This document shows, one piece after another, positions 8,503 through 17,928 of a stretch of DNA of 64,000 nucleotides. The notes under the pieces are model-generated. The model saw nothing but the letters and a program-made list of their open reading frames with translations. It was not told where the DNA came from and did not search any database. The position numbers and the translations under genes were made by a program. Numbering within the stretch: the first letter of the stretch is position 1; every line of letters starts with the position of its first letter. This stretch comes from an uncultured Porphyromonadaceae bacterium (lineage in GTDB: Bacteria; Bacteroidota; Bacteroidia; Bacteroidales; Muribaculaceae): the NCBI GenBank assembly GCA_902491515.1, contig CABUIC010000002.1:62001-126000 (forward strand), read 5' to 3'.

Positions 8503-8510
8503 TAATTTTG
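8503..8510 (+). promoter_or_regulatory. -7 element for the flavin reductase-like gene
   Basis: TAATTTTG, about 60 bases upstream of the ATG at 8571; divergent from the aldo/keto reductase promoter. Confidence 0.5.
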
Positions 8511-8570
8511 TGATTGGTTGTGAAAGTGAACCTTTTTCTGCACCTCCCCGAAACAAAACACCATATCGAA

Positions 8571-9140
8571 ATGAAAGACTTCAAACCCAAAGCCTGGGTT
8601 CTCCCCCAGCCAGTTCTCATCATCGGCACATACGACGCCGACGGCACACCTAACGCAATGAACGCCGCCTGGGGCGGACAGTGGGACTCCGAGGAAATCT
8701 TCATATCCCTCGGCTCCCACGCCACCACCGACAACCTCCGCCGTTCTCCTGAATTTACCGTGGCTTTCGCCACTGCGGCTTCTCTCCCCGGAGCCGACTA
8801 TGTCGGGGTCGTCAGCGGAAGGAAGGAACCTCGCAAAATCGAGAATACCGGCTGGAAAACATCGCGAGGCGCCCGCGTTGACGCCCCTGTCTTCGACGTC
8901 TTCCCCATGACTCTGGAATGCCGCGTGAAGGAAAAGATGCAGGAGTCCGACTCCGGATGCTACCTCGTAGCCGAAATCGTAAACATCCTCTGCGATGAGA
9001 AATATCTCGCCGAGGACGGCCTGCCCGATGTCGGGAAGATGAATCTCATTACTTTCGATCCCGTACACAACGGATACATCGCCCTCGGCGAGAGAGTCGG
9101 CAGCGCTTTCCGCGACGGTCTCGCGCTCAAGAAAAGTTAG
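8571..9140 (+). CDS. Flavin reductase-like FMN-binding protein
   Basis: 189 residues starting MKDFKPKAWVLPQPV. The opening block VLIIGTYDADGTPNAMNAAW and the ISLGSHATTDNLRRSPEFTVAF stretch are characteristic of the flavin-reductase-like split-barrel family (FMN bound, often NAD(P)H-dependent or of unknown partner) common in anaerobes. An upstream in-frame ATG at 8514 exists, but the family starts at 8571 and the -7 element at 8503-8510 would put the first ATG too close to the transcription start. Its 3' end overlaps the convergent Kup gene by 14 bp. The physiological substrate is unknown. Confidence 0.88.
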   Translation: MKDFKPKAWVLPQPVLIIGTYDADGTPNAMNAAWGGQWDSEEIFISLGSHATTDNLRRSPEFTVAFATAASLPGADYVGVVSGRKEPRKIENTGWKTSRGARVDAPVFDVFPMTLECRVKEKMQESDSGCYLVAEIVNILCDEKYLAEDGLPDVGKMNLITFDPVHNGYIALGERVGSAFRDGLALKKS

Positions 9141-11082
9141 ACCGGGTGATGCGCGGGCCGGTGGACTGACGGATAATCAGCGGTGCTGTCTCGACCGTCA
9201 CCGTGCTCGTGTCGAGCCCGAGGGTCTTTTCCGTGGACGCCGAGAAGTGACGAAGCATTTCGTACATCGTCAGAATCCGGCGTTCAAACGCTTTGTAAAC
9301 AAACGCCCGGGAGAAGACCCTCTGGATAAGGACAAAGCGGAAATCGCCGGGAATGCCGAGCCGTTCCATCGAAGGATAGCGGCTCGTAAGGTCAAGATCA
9401 CCAGAGGCAACCAGGTCCTCGATAATCTGGCGCAGAAACACATTTATGCGCGGCTGGACCTTGAACCCGATTTTCAGGCTTATCAGGAATATGGCATCGC
9501 GCTTCATTGTGTCGACAGTATATTCCAGCGTGTAGGGACTGTCGTCGTGGACGATGCGGAGTATCCAGTAGTGGTCGGCGCGCTTGGGATGCTTGTTTAT
9601 TATCGAGTAGAGCAACTTGCTTTCCACCATGTTCTTTTCCGGCGAAAAACTCAGGTACACGACATTCGATGCGAATAGCGGAATCTCCCTGTCGTCCCGG
9701 ATAGCCGATACGATTCCGGAATATTGCTGGAAGTCCCGGTAGTCGACATGGCTCTGGTGCAGCGACCGCCCCTTGTTCCATACCAGCATGATGGCGCACA
9801 GTATGCCGGCAATGAGAATCGTGAACCAGCCGCCATGCACGAACTTGAAGAGATTGGCGATGAAGAAGACGCCTTCGAGCAGGCTGAACACAAGCAGGAA
9901 GGTTCCCCTTATCCACAGGGAAACGCCCCGGCTCCTCATGTAATACCATAGAAGCCCCGTCGTGGAAAGCATCGTCACGGTTATCGCAAGACCGTAAGCC
10001 GCTTCCATCTTGTCCGAGGTCCCGAACAGGAGTACCGTTGCCACACATCCGACATACAGGAACAGGTTGATGCCCGGCACATAAATCTGGCCCTTCACAT
10101 CCCCCGTGTGGATTACCTGCATTCTGGGCCAGAAATCAAGATTTATGGCCTCACTTATGAGCGTGAACACGCCGCTGATGAGAGCCTGGCTCGCGATTAT
10201 GGCCGCAAGTGTCGCTATCATGATGCCCGCCGGGAGAATACCCTCAGGCATTATCGCATAGAAGGGATTGCTCCCGAGTGCCTCCGGATGGCTCGCCGTC
10301 ATCAGCCACGCGCCTTGTCCCAGATAATTCAGAATCAGCATGGCCTTGACGAAAAGCCAGCTGTATGTGATGTTGAACCGTCCGCAATGGCCGAGGTCGG
10401 AATACAGGGCTTCGGCCCCTGTCGTACAGAGGAACACCGCTCCGAGAATGAACATCCATTCTGGCTGGGTGGCTATGAGACGGACAGCATACCAGGGATT
10501 GAACGATTTCAGAATGGCGAAATCGCTCCCTATGTTCATTACGCCCAGCACGCCGAGCATCAGGAACCACACAAGCATCACCGGTCCGAAAAAGCCGCCG
10601 ATTTTCGACGTTCCGGAGCGCTGCACGAAGAATACCAGTGTAATGATTACAAGAACAATCGGCACGACAGGCGTCGGAGAATAGAGCACGCGCAAGCCCT
10701 CGATGGCCGAGGTGACGGTCACGGCGGGAGTGATGATTCCGTCGGCGAGGAGAGCGCTCGCGCCCACCGCGGCAACTACAAACGGCCAGCGCCGCGTCAG
10801 CGAGCGCCTCACAAGCGAGAAGAGCGCCATAATCCCGCCTTCGCCTTTGTTGTCGGCCCGGAGGGCAACCATCACATATTTCACCGTAGTCTGTAGCGTA
10901 AGCGTCCATATTACGCAGGACACCGCACCGATGATATAGTCTGAGTCGTAGGAGGGGTTCACATGCAGGATAGCCTTCATCACATAGAGGGGAGACGTCC
11001 CTATGTCTCCGAACACTATTCCGATGGCAATCAGAAGTCCGGCGGCACTTACCTCACGGGAAATTTTACTCTTGCGTTCCAT
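9127..11082 (-). CDS. kup: Kup/HAK/KT family potassium uptake protein
   Basis: 651 residues with about 12 membrane helices in the first 440 and a hydrophilic cytoplasmic C-terminal domain. The start contains the family signature GIVFGDIGTSPLYV, followed by NKGEGGIMALFSL, ALLADGIITPAVTVTSAIEGL and the GALFLCTTGAEALYSDLGHCG-like block. Kup proteins import K+ with protons. The gene is alone on the minus strand, converges with the flavin reductase-like gene and has no obvious -7 element in its upstream region. Confidence 0.95.
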   Translation of the reverse strand: MERKSKISREVSAAGLLIAIGIVFGDIGTSPLYVMKAILHVNPSYDSDYIIGAVSCVIWTLTLQTTVKYVMVALRADNKGEGGIMALFSLVRRSLTRRWPFVVAAVGASALLADGIITPAVTVTSAIEGLRVLYSPTPVVPIVLVIITLVFFVQRSGTSKIGGFFGPVMLVWFLMLGVLGVMNIGSDFAILKSFNPWYAVRLIATQPEWMFILGAVFLCTTGAEALYSDLGHCGRFNITYSWLFVKAMLILNYLGQGAWLMTASHPEALGSNPFYAIMPEGILPAGIMIATLAAIIASQALISGVFTLISEAINLDFWPRMQVIHTGDVKGQIYVPGINLFLYVGCVATVLLFGTSDKMEAAYGLAITVTMLSTTGLLWYYMRSRGVSLWIRGTFLLVFSLLEGVFFIANLFKFVHGGWFTILIAGILCAIMLVWNKGRSLHQSHVDYRDFQQYSGIVSAIRDDREIPLFASNVVYLSFSPEKNMVESKLLYSIINKHPKRADHYWILRIVHDDSPYTLEYTVDTMKRDAIFLISLKIGFKVQPRINVFLRQIIEDLVASGDLDLTSRYPSMERLGIPGDFRFVLIQRVFSRAFVYKAFERRILTMYEMLRHFSASTEKTLGLDTSTVTVETAPLIIRQSTGPRITRSNFS

Positions 11083-11604
11083 GATTTACTGACAGTATAA
11101 TCTTCCTGAATAAAATGTTGAAATGTTGGCGGGGCGTAAAAACACTGCGCTCCTTCCTTTCCTATCTAACGGCCATCCCTACCCGATTGTTGCCCTCACC
11201 TTCCAGCAAAAAACAGGCGGAATAATTTTCAATGGCATTAATTTGAAGTAAAGACGCTGTATCTCAGCGAAAATATGTAACTGGGAGGTGATTCATAATC
11301 CTGATTTCAAAGTGGTCGAATTTGACCACTTTAGAATGAGCGCAAGTTTGCCGTCCTTTGTGTTGAGTGCTTCTAAATCCGTTAACGGAGCCAGGCTTTA
11401 CCGGCTGAAAATGAGTGGGGCATTTACAAAATTCGATGGAGGAGAAAATTCCTAAGATTTCCTCCTCCATAATTTACTGTAACCAGTAGGGAGGTGCCAT
11501 GGCACGTCCGCCCAGAACAGGCGAATTTGAATTTTGATACGCCCGCGCGACTAATGGGTGGCTTAGAGTTTTACCAGTCCTCTTGCCGAAATTTGGTTCA
11601 GCTT
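11083..11604. other. Intergenic region (about 520 bp) with two hairpin-forming repeats
   Basis: No convincing gene. A 68-codon minus-strand ORF (11264-11470) has no recognisable domain. Structures seen: a 9-bp perfect dyad AAAGTGGTC/GACCACTTT at 11309-11332; an imperfect purine/pyrimidine inverted repeat at about 11438-11470 (GGAGGAG / CTCCTCC); a TGCCATGGCA palindrome near 11496; and two related TAACTGGGAGGTG-like segments (near 11278 and 11478). The mix looks like a degraded mobile-element remnant, but I cannot assign a family. Confidence 0.4.
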
Positions 11605-12693
11605 TTATTTATTGAAATTCTCGGTGAAAAACTTCTCCATCGCGGGGAAGGGAATGATGTCTTTCTGATCGTAGAGGTCGGTGTGGCTTGCGCCGGGGAT
11701 GACCATGAAAAGCTTGTTGTTTTCCTTTCCGGGAGTGACGGTCAGTTTCTTGTAGGCGTCGCTGCCGAAATAGAAGGAATGCGCCTTCTCGCCGTGGATA
11801 ATCATCACGCCGTTTTCTATTTCTCCGGCACGGCTCATCAGCGGGAAATTAATCCACGGAATCGGAGAGGTAGCGTTGCGGCCCCCGTTGGAGTTTAGGG
11901 AGCGGGGATGATAGCCGCGCGAGGTCTTGTAGTAGTCGTAATAGTCGCGGAGGAACTTCGGGGCGTCCTCGGGAAGCACGTCGGGTACCCCGCCGCCAAG
12001 TGCGGGTGTGCCATTGAGATAGTCCTCCGTGCGCTGTGCGGCAAGCTTCTCGCGAAGTTCCTTACGGGCCTCCGCACTGTCGGCGGCGTCGAAATAGCCG
12101 TTGGCGTTCACACGGCTCATGTCGTACATCGTGGATGCGACAGTCGCCTTGATGCGCGGGTCGGCTGCCGCCGCGTTGATGGCTATGCCGCCCCAACCGC
12201 AGATTCCGATGATTCCCACCTTTTCCGGGTCTACGTCGGGATTGGTGACAAGGAAGTCCACCGCCGCGCTGAAATCCTCCGTATTGATGTCGGGAGAAGT
12301 CATGTAGCGGGGAGTGCCGCCGCTCTCCCCGGTGAACGAGGGGTCAAAGGCTATCGTCAGAAAGCCGCGCTCCGCCATCTCCTGGGCATAGAGCCCCGCG
12401 GCCTGTTCCTTCACCGCCCCGAAAGGCCCGCAGACGGCAATGGCGGGCAGCTTGGTGCCCGCGCCTTTGGGTTTATACATATCTGCCGCCAGTGTGATGC
12501 CGTAGCGGTTGACGAATGTCACCTTGCTGTGGTCGACTTTGTCGCTCTTGGGGAAGGTCTTGTCCCATTCGCTCGTCAGTTTCAGATTTTCCATATCGTT
12601 TATGTTTTCTTGTATAGTATTGGAAGCGTGGAGGCCGGAAATTCCCGATAAAAGGACAATCAGACCGACAGCCAGCAATTGCTTTACATTCAT
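11605..12693 (-). CDS. Exported alpha/beta hydrolase, dienelactone-hydrolase type (YcjY-like)
   Basis: 362 residues with a signal peptide (MNVKQLLAVGLIVLLSGISG). A longer in-frame start at 12795 exists, but the signal peptide and the overlap with the upstream gene favour 12693. The nucleophile elbow reads GICGWGG, so the nucleophile would be Cys165, as in dienelactone hydrolases, rather than Ser; a His follows in GASHTDLYD near the C-terminus. Substrate is unknown. It begins 16 bp after the flavodoxin-like gene and is probably cotranscribed with it. Confidence 0.85.
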   Translation of the reverse strand: MNVKQLLAVGLIVLLSGISGLHASNTIQENINDMENLKLTSEWDKTFPKSDKVDHSKVTFVNRYGITLAADMYKPKGAGTKLPAIAVCGPFGAVKEQAAGLYAQEMAERGFLTIAFDPSFTGESGGTPRYMTSPDINTEDFSAAVDFLVTNPDVDPEKVGIIGICGWGGIAINAAAADPRIKATVASTMYDMSRVNANGYFDAADSAEARKELREKLAAQRTEDYLNGTPALGGGVPDVLPEDAPKFLRDYYDYYKTSRGYHPRSLNSNGGRNATSPIPWINFPLMSRAGEIENGVMIIHGEKAHSFYFGSDAYKKLTVTPGKENNKLFMVIPGASHTDLYDQKDIIPFPAMEKFFTENFNK

Positions 12694-12709
12694 GTTGCCG
12701 GGGGATAGT

Positions 12710-13249
12710 TTAGCGGATTTTATAGCCGAGGGCGTGAGCTTCGGCGAGAGCCGGATGGCCCTTGATTTCATCCGGGGCGTTGACTCCGCCCGCAAAGACT
12801 GTCCCTGCGAGACGGGCGCGCTCGAAGCAGTCTATCCAGCCCGTCAGGCCGGTTACTGCCCGCTCAGGGACAAAAGCCTCGTCCTCGGCGGCGCTTGTGA
12901 GCATATAAATATCGCGGAAGCGGTAGTCCGAAGGATAGAGCGGATTGGCACGGTCGAGAAGAGTCTTCATCTGACCGCTCATCTCGTAATAATAAATAGG
13001 TGTGGCGAAGGCTATGACGTCGGCATCGTGCATTTTGGCTACAATCGGCTGCGCGTCGTCAGCAATCACGCATTTCCGAGTCTTCTGGCAGGCCAGACAG
13101 CCGCGGCAGAAGCGTAGTTCCTTGTCACGAAGAGAAATCAGTTCCACCTTGTTGCCGGCGTCGGCAGCCCCGCGTGCAAATTCTTCAGCAAGAGCCTCCG
13201 AATTGCTCCCTCTCCGGAGGCTGCATGAGATTACAAGTACGTTTTTCAT
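12710..13249 (-). CDS. Flavodoxin-fold NAD(P)H-dependent FMN reductase / iron-sulfur flavoprotein-like
   Basis: 179 residues. The first strand and phosphate loop SCSLRRGSNSEAL bind FMN in this family, and ATPIYYYEMSGQMKTLLDR is the second flavin contact. Four cysteines at 48, 51, 54 and 60 (CRGCLACQKTRKC) match the cluster of iron-sulfur flavoproteins, although some members keep the motif without a cluster. Likely a cytoplasmic redox enzyme with unknown acceptor. The gene precedes the DLH-type hydrolase in the same direction and lies just downstream of an AraC-family regulator. Confidence 0.88.
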   Translation of the reverse strand: MKNVLVISCSLRRGSNSEALAEEFARGAADAGNKVELISLRDKELRFCRGCLACQKTRKCVIADDAQPIVAKMHDADVIAFATPIYYYEMSGQMKTLLDRANPLYPSDYRFRDIYMLTSAAEDEAFVPERAVTGLTGWIDCFERARLAGTVFAGGVNAPDEIKGHPALAEAHALGYKIR

Positions 13250-13270
13250 ATGCTATATCTTTTGTTTTTG

Positions 13271-13278
13271 CAAAATTA
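13271..13278 (-). promoter_or_regulatory. -7 element for the flavodoxin-like/hydrolase operon
   Basis: TAATTTTG on the minus strand, 22 bases before the ATG at 13249, in the 98-bp gap after the AraC-family gene. Confidence 0.5.
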
Positions 13279-13347
13279 GCTCGAAAAAACCGACTTCTCA
13301 TTGCCTTCGGGCTCAAGTTTCGTTTCTCAGAAGCTCTCCCGCGAATT

Positions 13348-14187
13348 TCAGCTCAGAAGGGCTGAGGGCGCCATCCCGAACTCCTTCTTGAATGCCGTGG
13401 AAAAATGTGAGGGATTGCGGAAGCCGACTTCGGCATAGACTTCGACTACTTTCTTTTTACCGGTTTTCATAAGCTCATACGCCCGTTCAAGGCGCCTCTT
13501 TATAAGCCACTTCTCGGGCGTGAGGTCGCTTATTTTCTTAAAGTCGCGCTTGAATGTGGCGAGACTGCGGCCGGTATAATGCGCGATATCCTCGATGCTC
13601 AGGTCGCACATATAGTTCTGGTCCATGAAATCGAGAATGTCTATTTTCCAGGGTTCGTTGAAGTCGAAGAGCGTAGGGACAAAACGCTCGTCGATTGCCA
13701 GGAGAGCCATCAGCGCCTCCTGAAGCTTGAGCTCCATAAAAGAATCCCGCGGCCTTACCTCCGGATCGAGATACGGCGACATCGAAGCGAACAGGCTTGC
13801 AAGCTCCACTGTTTTCGGCAGCTTGATTACTCCGTTGTCAAGCTTGCGCGACCGTTCATGGATGCGGCCTATGGAGAGCTTGCCGTACATCTCCCGCAGG
13901 AAAGAGCGGGTGAACATCAGGAAAATTCCGCAGTAGCGCTCGCCGTTGTAGGTTTTCTTGAACATGGTGATATGATGGTCGCGGGGAATGAACACGCATT
14001 CGCCTTTGCGGACGTGGATTTTCTCGGTGCCGTTGTCAAGAATCATCTCTCCCGAGACAACATAATTGAGCGCGAACTCCCGCGAGCGATGCACGCACCC
14101 GCTGAGATCGTCATAGAAAAAGCTAAAAAAGACATTGTTGTAATTGAAAATCAGCTTTATCTGTCCTGTATTGTCAATTTTTGCCAT
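13348..14187 (-). CDS. AraC-family transcriptional regulator
   Basis: 279 residues. The N-terminal 160 residues form a cupin-like sensor (GEMILDNGTEKIHVRKGECVFIP region). The C-terminal 100 residues hold the two helix-turn-helix motifs: IEDIAHYTGRSLATFKRDFKK and the conserved second half with VVEVYAEVGFRNPSHFSTAFKKEFG. It probably activates the downstream oxidoreductase/hydrolase pair, since it is adjacent in the same direction with its own promoter (TAATTTTG at 14218-14211). Effector unknown. Confidence 0.92.
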   Translation of the reverse strand: MAKIDNTGQIKLIFNYNNVFFSFFYDDLSGCVHRSREFALNYVVSGEMILDNGTEKIHVRKGECVFIPRDHHITMFKKTYNGERYCGIFLMFTRSFLREMYGKLSIGRIHERSRKLDNGVIKLPKTVELASLFASMSPYLDPEVRPRDSFMELKLQEALMALLAIDERFVPTLFDFNEPWKIDILDFMDQNYMCDLSIEDIAHYTGRSLATFKRDFKKISDLTPEKWLIKRRLERAYELMKTGKKKVVEVYAEVGFRNPSHFSTAFKKEFGMAPSALLS

Positions 14188-14210
14188 ATTCCGTATTTTC
14201 TAATTTACCG

Positions 14211-14218
14211 CAAAATTA
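14211..14218 (-). promoter_or_regulatory. -7 element for the AraC regulator
   Basis: TAATTTTG on the minus strand, 23 bases upstream of the ATG at 14187. Confidence 0.5.
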
Positions 14219-14367
14219 TGAAATAATTTCATTCCGGCAATTATCCTGAAGCTCATTCTCCATTCCTCTCAGGCTCTTGAAAAACCGGCGGAGGCACCTA
14301 ATCACAGAACTCCGACAAAATCCGCGAATGGATCAAACAATAAAGTCTGCCAGACATATTCCTACAA

Positions 14368-14405
14368 GAGAGGCCGCCCCGACAGTACGCCGGACGCGGC
14401 CTCTC
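14368..14405 (-). terminator. Hairpin after the ECF/receptor operon
   Basis: Perfect 10-bp stem GAGAGGCCGC/GCGGCCTCTC with an 18-base loop, 24 bp beyond the stop of the barrel receptor. The T tract after it is weak, so this is a likely but not classical terminator. Confidence 0.5.
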
Positions 14406-14428
14406 CCCTTGCAATAAAACCGCAGGCC

Positions 14429-16744
14429 TCACAACCTGTCCTTATCAGTATTTCCTGCACCGCGTCCCTTATAGCGGGAGTTTGCGGAATTGAAATTATA
14501 TCTTATGGTGATTGACAAATCCCTTGTATCGTAGATTTTCTTGAATGAAATGCTACTCAGGGCATCATATGAAATTATATCCTGTCGCCATGTATCGAAA
14601 ACATCATTTAGTTGCAGCTTCACGCTCCATCGGTCGTTGGCAAAGGATTTGTATATTCCCAAATTGCATTGCCAATATGGTTTCATATAATAATTATCAC
14701 CGTTGCCGGATGTCCTTGCCGAAAAATCCATGTTCAGCCAGATGTCCCAGGGAAGGTGTATGGCATTGTCGAATCTGAATATTCCCAACGGTCGGTTAAG
14801 TTTCATGATTCTGTCAGCATGGATTATCTTAAAATCCTGTCCCTGAACTCCTGCCATTACAGAGGGATGCCAACAGCTAAAGAATGTAGGCGACCAGTTG
14901 AGATAAGCACCGAAAGAATTGAAGCGAGGCATATTTACCATTGTCAGTAAGGTAACATCGTCACTTCCAGGGTATGCCGAGGTCTGCCACATGAAATAAT
15001 TTTTGGTCGAATAATATTCCAGTTCCATGACGAGGTCTTTCCATGAAGCGGATGCCGAGACATAATCACGATAAATCGGCTTCAGACCAGGATTGCCGGA
15101 TTCATAAGTGTATCTGTCAATATACTTTATTGCGGAACTAAGCTGTTCAAAAGCAGGACGGGATGTTTTTCTCATATATGACAGACGGGTATTTACCTTG
15201 CCTATCGGGAATGAGAAGGAAGCCGACGGAGATATGTTGTGGTATCTGCGGCTCTGGTCCTCACTGAGCCGACCGAATTGCCAGTATCTGGAATCTGTGT
15301 ATTCACAACGAAGCCCTGCACTTGCCGTGACAACCCCGAAGGTCTGTTCAGTCTCGGCAAATAAAGCCGTGGTGGTCTCGCTGATTTTTATGTCATTGTC
15401 ACTTATGAAATCTGCATTGCCGCTGTATATGTCTGTGCGGTGAATATTGCTAATTTCCGTACCGAATCTGATGTCGCCTTTCCATACCGGGAAAGATGCC
15501 GCAATGTTCCCGGCAAGAAGTCGGTTTTCAACGTCATTTACCGTTATAAAGTCTCGTTCCGTGTTTAACGTTGAAATTTCTGTTTCGGTGTTATGTCTGT
15601 CATTTATCTGCCACATTGCGTCAAAATTGGCCGACAAGTGCCAAGTCCCTATTTCTCCGCTATAATATGCGCTTAAAAGATGCTGCCTGTTGTGGCGGGA
15701 TATATCGGAAAGATTCTCAAGCGTCTCGGAAAATTCATCATTGATATAGCGGACAGTCAGAGAAGTGCCCTTGGATGTAGAAGGTTTGAAAGAGAAGTCA
15801 TAGCAGAAGCCGAAACTATGTGACGAGACCTTGTAGTTCAGGCCTATTTTACCTTGATAGTCCGGATATTTTGCCATATCCTTTCCGGAACTGTTCTGTT
15901 GAACGATACCGGATTTGAGATATTGGAGCGAACTATTGAGAAAGCCGGGGCGTTCACGGTAATTCTCGTAATTAATCATTCCGAAAAGGTCAAAACCATT
16001 TCTGCGCCAGTTGAAATTGATTTGCTCGAAAAGATAGACGTAATGCTTGTATCCGAGTGTTGTGCGGTCGTTGAAAGAGAATCCTTCCCCGACAGGTGCG
16101 ACTGTGCTTATCCTGATCACTGAGTTGACCGTGGAAGCGTAACGGGCTCCGGGATTGGTTATCACATCAACGCTTTTAATCTGTGTGGAGGCAAGCCGGT
16201 CAAGTTCCGACATATCCCTTACCTGTCTGCCGTTTATATAAATAAGAGGAGTTCCTTTCCCAAGCACCTCTATGCCGGATTCTGACTTTGTAACGAAAGG
16301 CATCTTTCCGAGCACTTCTATGGCAGTTCCGGTGTTGGCGAGATATGTGCCGGATACAGGTACCTGTACTCCATCTCCTTTTAGTTTTGCCATAGGACGC
16401 GAACCTTTGACTACTACCTCTCCAAGCATATACGATGCCGGGACAAGAAAAATATCACCTAAGTTATAGCTCGGGTTGTCTATAATTATCTCCTCAAATC
16501 CCATTGCCGAGATTTTCAGAAACACGGGTCTGCGGTATCCCTTAACAGAAAACTTTCCTTCAGCATCAGTGACAGTTCCGTCAATCAGAGTTGAATCATT
16601 TAGAGATTGCAGTGTCACATTGACAAACTCCAAAGGATTGCCGGAATCATCCTTTACGATGCCTTGGTAGGTCTCCACTTCAGCAAAAAGGGTGTTGAAT
16701 GTCAGGCAGAGCAACAGCCCCGCCATTAAGTTTCTTAATGACAT
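14429..16744 (-). CDS. TonB-receptor-like outer membrane beta-barrel protein with carboxypeptidase-regulatory domain
   Basis: 771 residues: signal peptide (about 1-21), a carboxypeptidase-regulatory beta-sandwich (GIVKDDSGNPLEFVNVTL, residues 28-110), a plug-like segment (VEVLGKMPFVTKSESGIEVLGKGTPLIYINGR) and a long C-terminal barrel. It belongs to the outer-membrane beta-barrel family that resembles TonB receptors but is not SusC. It is the last gene of an ECF sigma/anti-sigma-like operon, an arrangement known for envelope homeostasis or signal-transducing receptors in Bacteroidetes. No SusD partner is present. The ligand is unknown. Confidence 0.88.
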   Translation of the reverse strand: MSLRNLMAGLLLCLTFNTLFAEVETYQGIVKDDSGNPLEFVNVTLQSLNDSTLIDGTVTDAEGKFSVKGYRRPVFLKISAMGFEEIIIDNPSYNLGDIFLVPASYMLGEVVVKGSRPMAKLKGDGVQVPVSGTYLANTGTAIEVLGKMPFVTKSESGIEVLGKGTPLIYINGRQVRDMSELDRLASTQIKSVDVITNPGARYASTVNSVIRISTVAPVGEGFSFNDRTTLGYKHYVYLFEQINFNWRRNGFDLFGMINYENYRERPGFLNSSLQYLKSGIVQQNSSGKDMAKYPDYQGKIGLNYKVSSHSFGFCYDFSFKPSTSKGTSLTVRYINDEFSETLENLSDISRHNRQHLLSAYYSGEIGTWHLSANFDAMWQINDRHNTETEISTLNTERDFITVNDVENRLLAGNIAASFPVWKGDIRFGTEISNIHRTDIYSGNADFISDNDIKISETTTALFAETEQTFGVVTASAGLRCEYTDSRYWQFGRLSEDQSRRYHNISPSASFSFPIGKVNTRLSYMRKTSRPAFEQLSSAIKYIDRYTYESGNPGLKPIYRDYVSASASWKDLVMELEYYSTKNYFMWQTSAYPGSDDVTLLTMVNMPRFNSFGAYLNWSPTFFSCWHPSVMAGVQGQDFKIIHADRIMKLNRPLGIFRFDNAIHLPWDIWLNMDFSARTSGNGDNYYMKPYWQCNLGIYKSFANDRWSVKLQLNDVFDTWRQDIISYDALSSISFKKIYDTRDLSITIRYNFNSANSRYKGRGAGNTDKDRL

Positions 16745-16772
16745 TGAATTGTGTTTTTTGATTATTAATTCG

Positions 16773-17927
16773 TTAAAGACCGCCGACTACAATCCATGCG
16801 CCGTAATCGGTTTTCTGCAAGGCTATGTTGTGCCTTTGCATCGTTCCGTCTCTTAGTTCAAGCGTGTATGGTACGAAAATTGAGTTTCCTGTACCGGATG
16901 TGAAGGAATGTCCTATCGAGATCAGCCTTGAACCAGTGAATTTTTCTTTGTATGACAAATCTGATAATTCCTTCATCATTACTTTGTTGAGGATTGCTTC
17001 ATCCCAGTCTGAGAAGGCATTAAGTATAGAGGTTGCCGCTTCCTCCGCACTGAGACCTTTCAATCCGGCAGGCTGGTTCTCTGTCTCCACATACCGGATA
17101 CCATCGGCGAGACGACATATATCGTTCCTATGTTGCCCATAATTTATGGATATGATTTTCAGCACCGGTATTTCCCGATTGTCCGACATCACACTCACGG
17201 TGGCACTTTTAAGCCTTTTGGTATTGGCATCAATCACATATCTCCGGATATTTTCGGATTCGGCGACAGATGAATTCAGAAGGTAAGGATTGTCAAAATT
17301 TCCTTGCGGCATGGCGTGAACGGTAAGAATTATATCGTCATCGCTTTTATTTACCATATATTCACCGTCTTTGCCGCCAATGCAATTATTCAGTTCTGTC
17401 TCCAGTATCTTCCTGGGGGTCAACAGGGTTGCCATATATCCCAAAACCTTTTCTGCTCCGGATTCCGGAAGGTGCAAACCAAATTTGAGAGCCGGCATCC
17501 ATGTGTAGATGTCAGCGCCGTTTCCTATTGCCACGCGCTCTTCCTTGTCGATTCTCCATCTCAAAAGCGAATCGGATTCGGAAATATATATGTGATGTGT
17601 CACAAAATCCTCATTTATGTCTATATATCTGAAATTCTCCACAGGCCGGGTCCTGACTTCCACAGTCATTTCAATGTCCTCGGTGCCTCCAAATGCATTT
17701 ATCGCCTCGGCGAGAATCTCCTTGGCTGACATCCCGGAAGGCACAAGCACAAGCAATAAAACGGCCGCTACCGCGCTTAGACTGATTCCTCCGAAAAACC
17801 ATTTACGAACTACCTGCTTCCTATTCTTCCCCTCCACAGCCCGGATTACTTTAAGGCGCAATTCGTCAGAAGCCTGTATGTCCCGGCGTGGCTTCAACAA
17901 TTCCTTTATTTCTTTATATTCTTCCAT
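16773..17927 (-). CDS. Membrane-anchored anti-sigma-like protein with periplasmic domain
   Basis: 384 residues. A charged cytoplasmic segment (1-43) is followed by one membrane helix (about 44-64) and a roughly 315-residue periplasmic part that begins SAKEILAEAINAFGG and resembles outer-membrane-lipoprotein-sorting (LolA-like) folds. Its gene starts 1 bp after the stop of the ECF sigma gene and precedes the barrel receptor by 28 bp. Position and topology support a role restraining the sigma factor; I do not see a zinc-binding anti-sigma motif. Function is inference. Confidence 0.7.
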   Translation of the reverse strand: MEEYKEIKELLKPRRDIQASDELRLKVIRAVEGKNRKQVVRKWFFGGISLSAVAAVLLLVLVPSGMSAKEILAEAINAFGGTEDIEMTVEVRTRPVENFRYIDINEDFVTHHIYISESDSLLRWRIDKEERVAIGNGADIYTWMPALKFGLHLPESGAEKVLGYMATLLTPRKILETELNNCIGGKDGEYMVNKSDDDIILTVHAMPQGNFDNPYLLNSSVAESENIRRYVIDANTKRLKSATVSVMSDNREIPVLKIISINYGQHRNDICRLADGIRYVETENQPAGLKGLSAEEAATSILNAFSDWDEAILNKVMMKELSDLSYKEKFTGSRLISIGHSFTSGTGNSIFVPYTLELRDGTMQRHNIALQKTDYGAWIVVGGL

Positions 17928-17928
17928 G

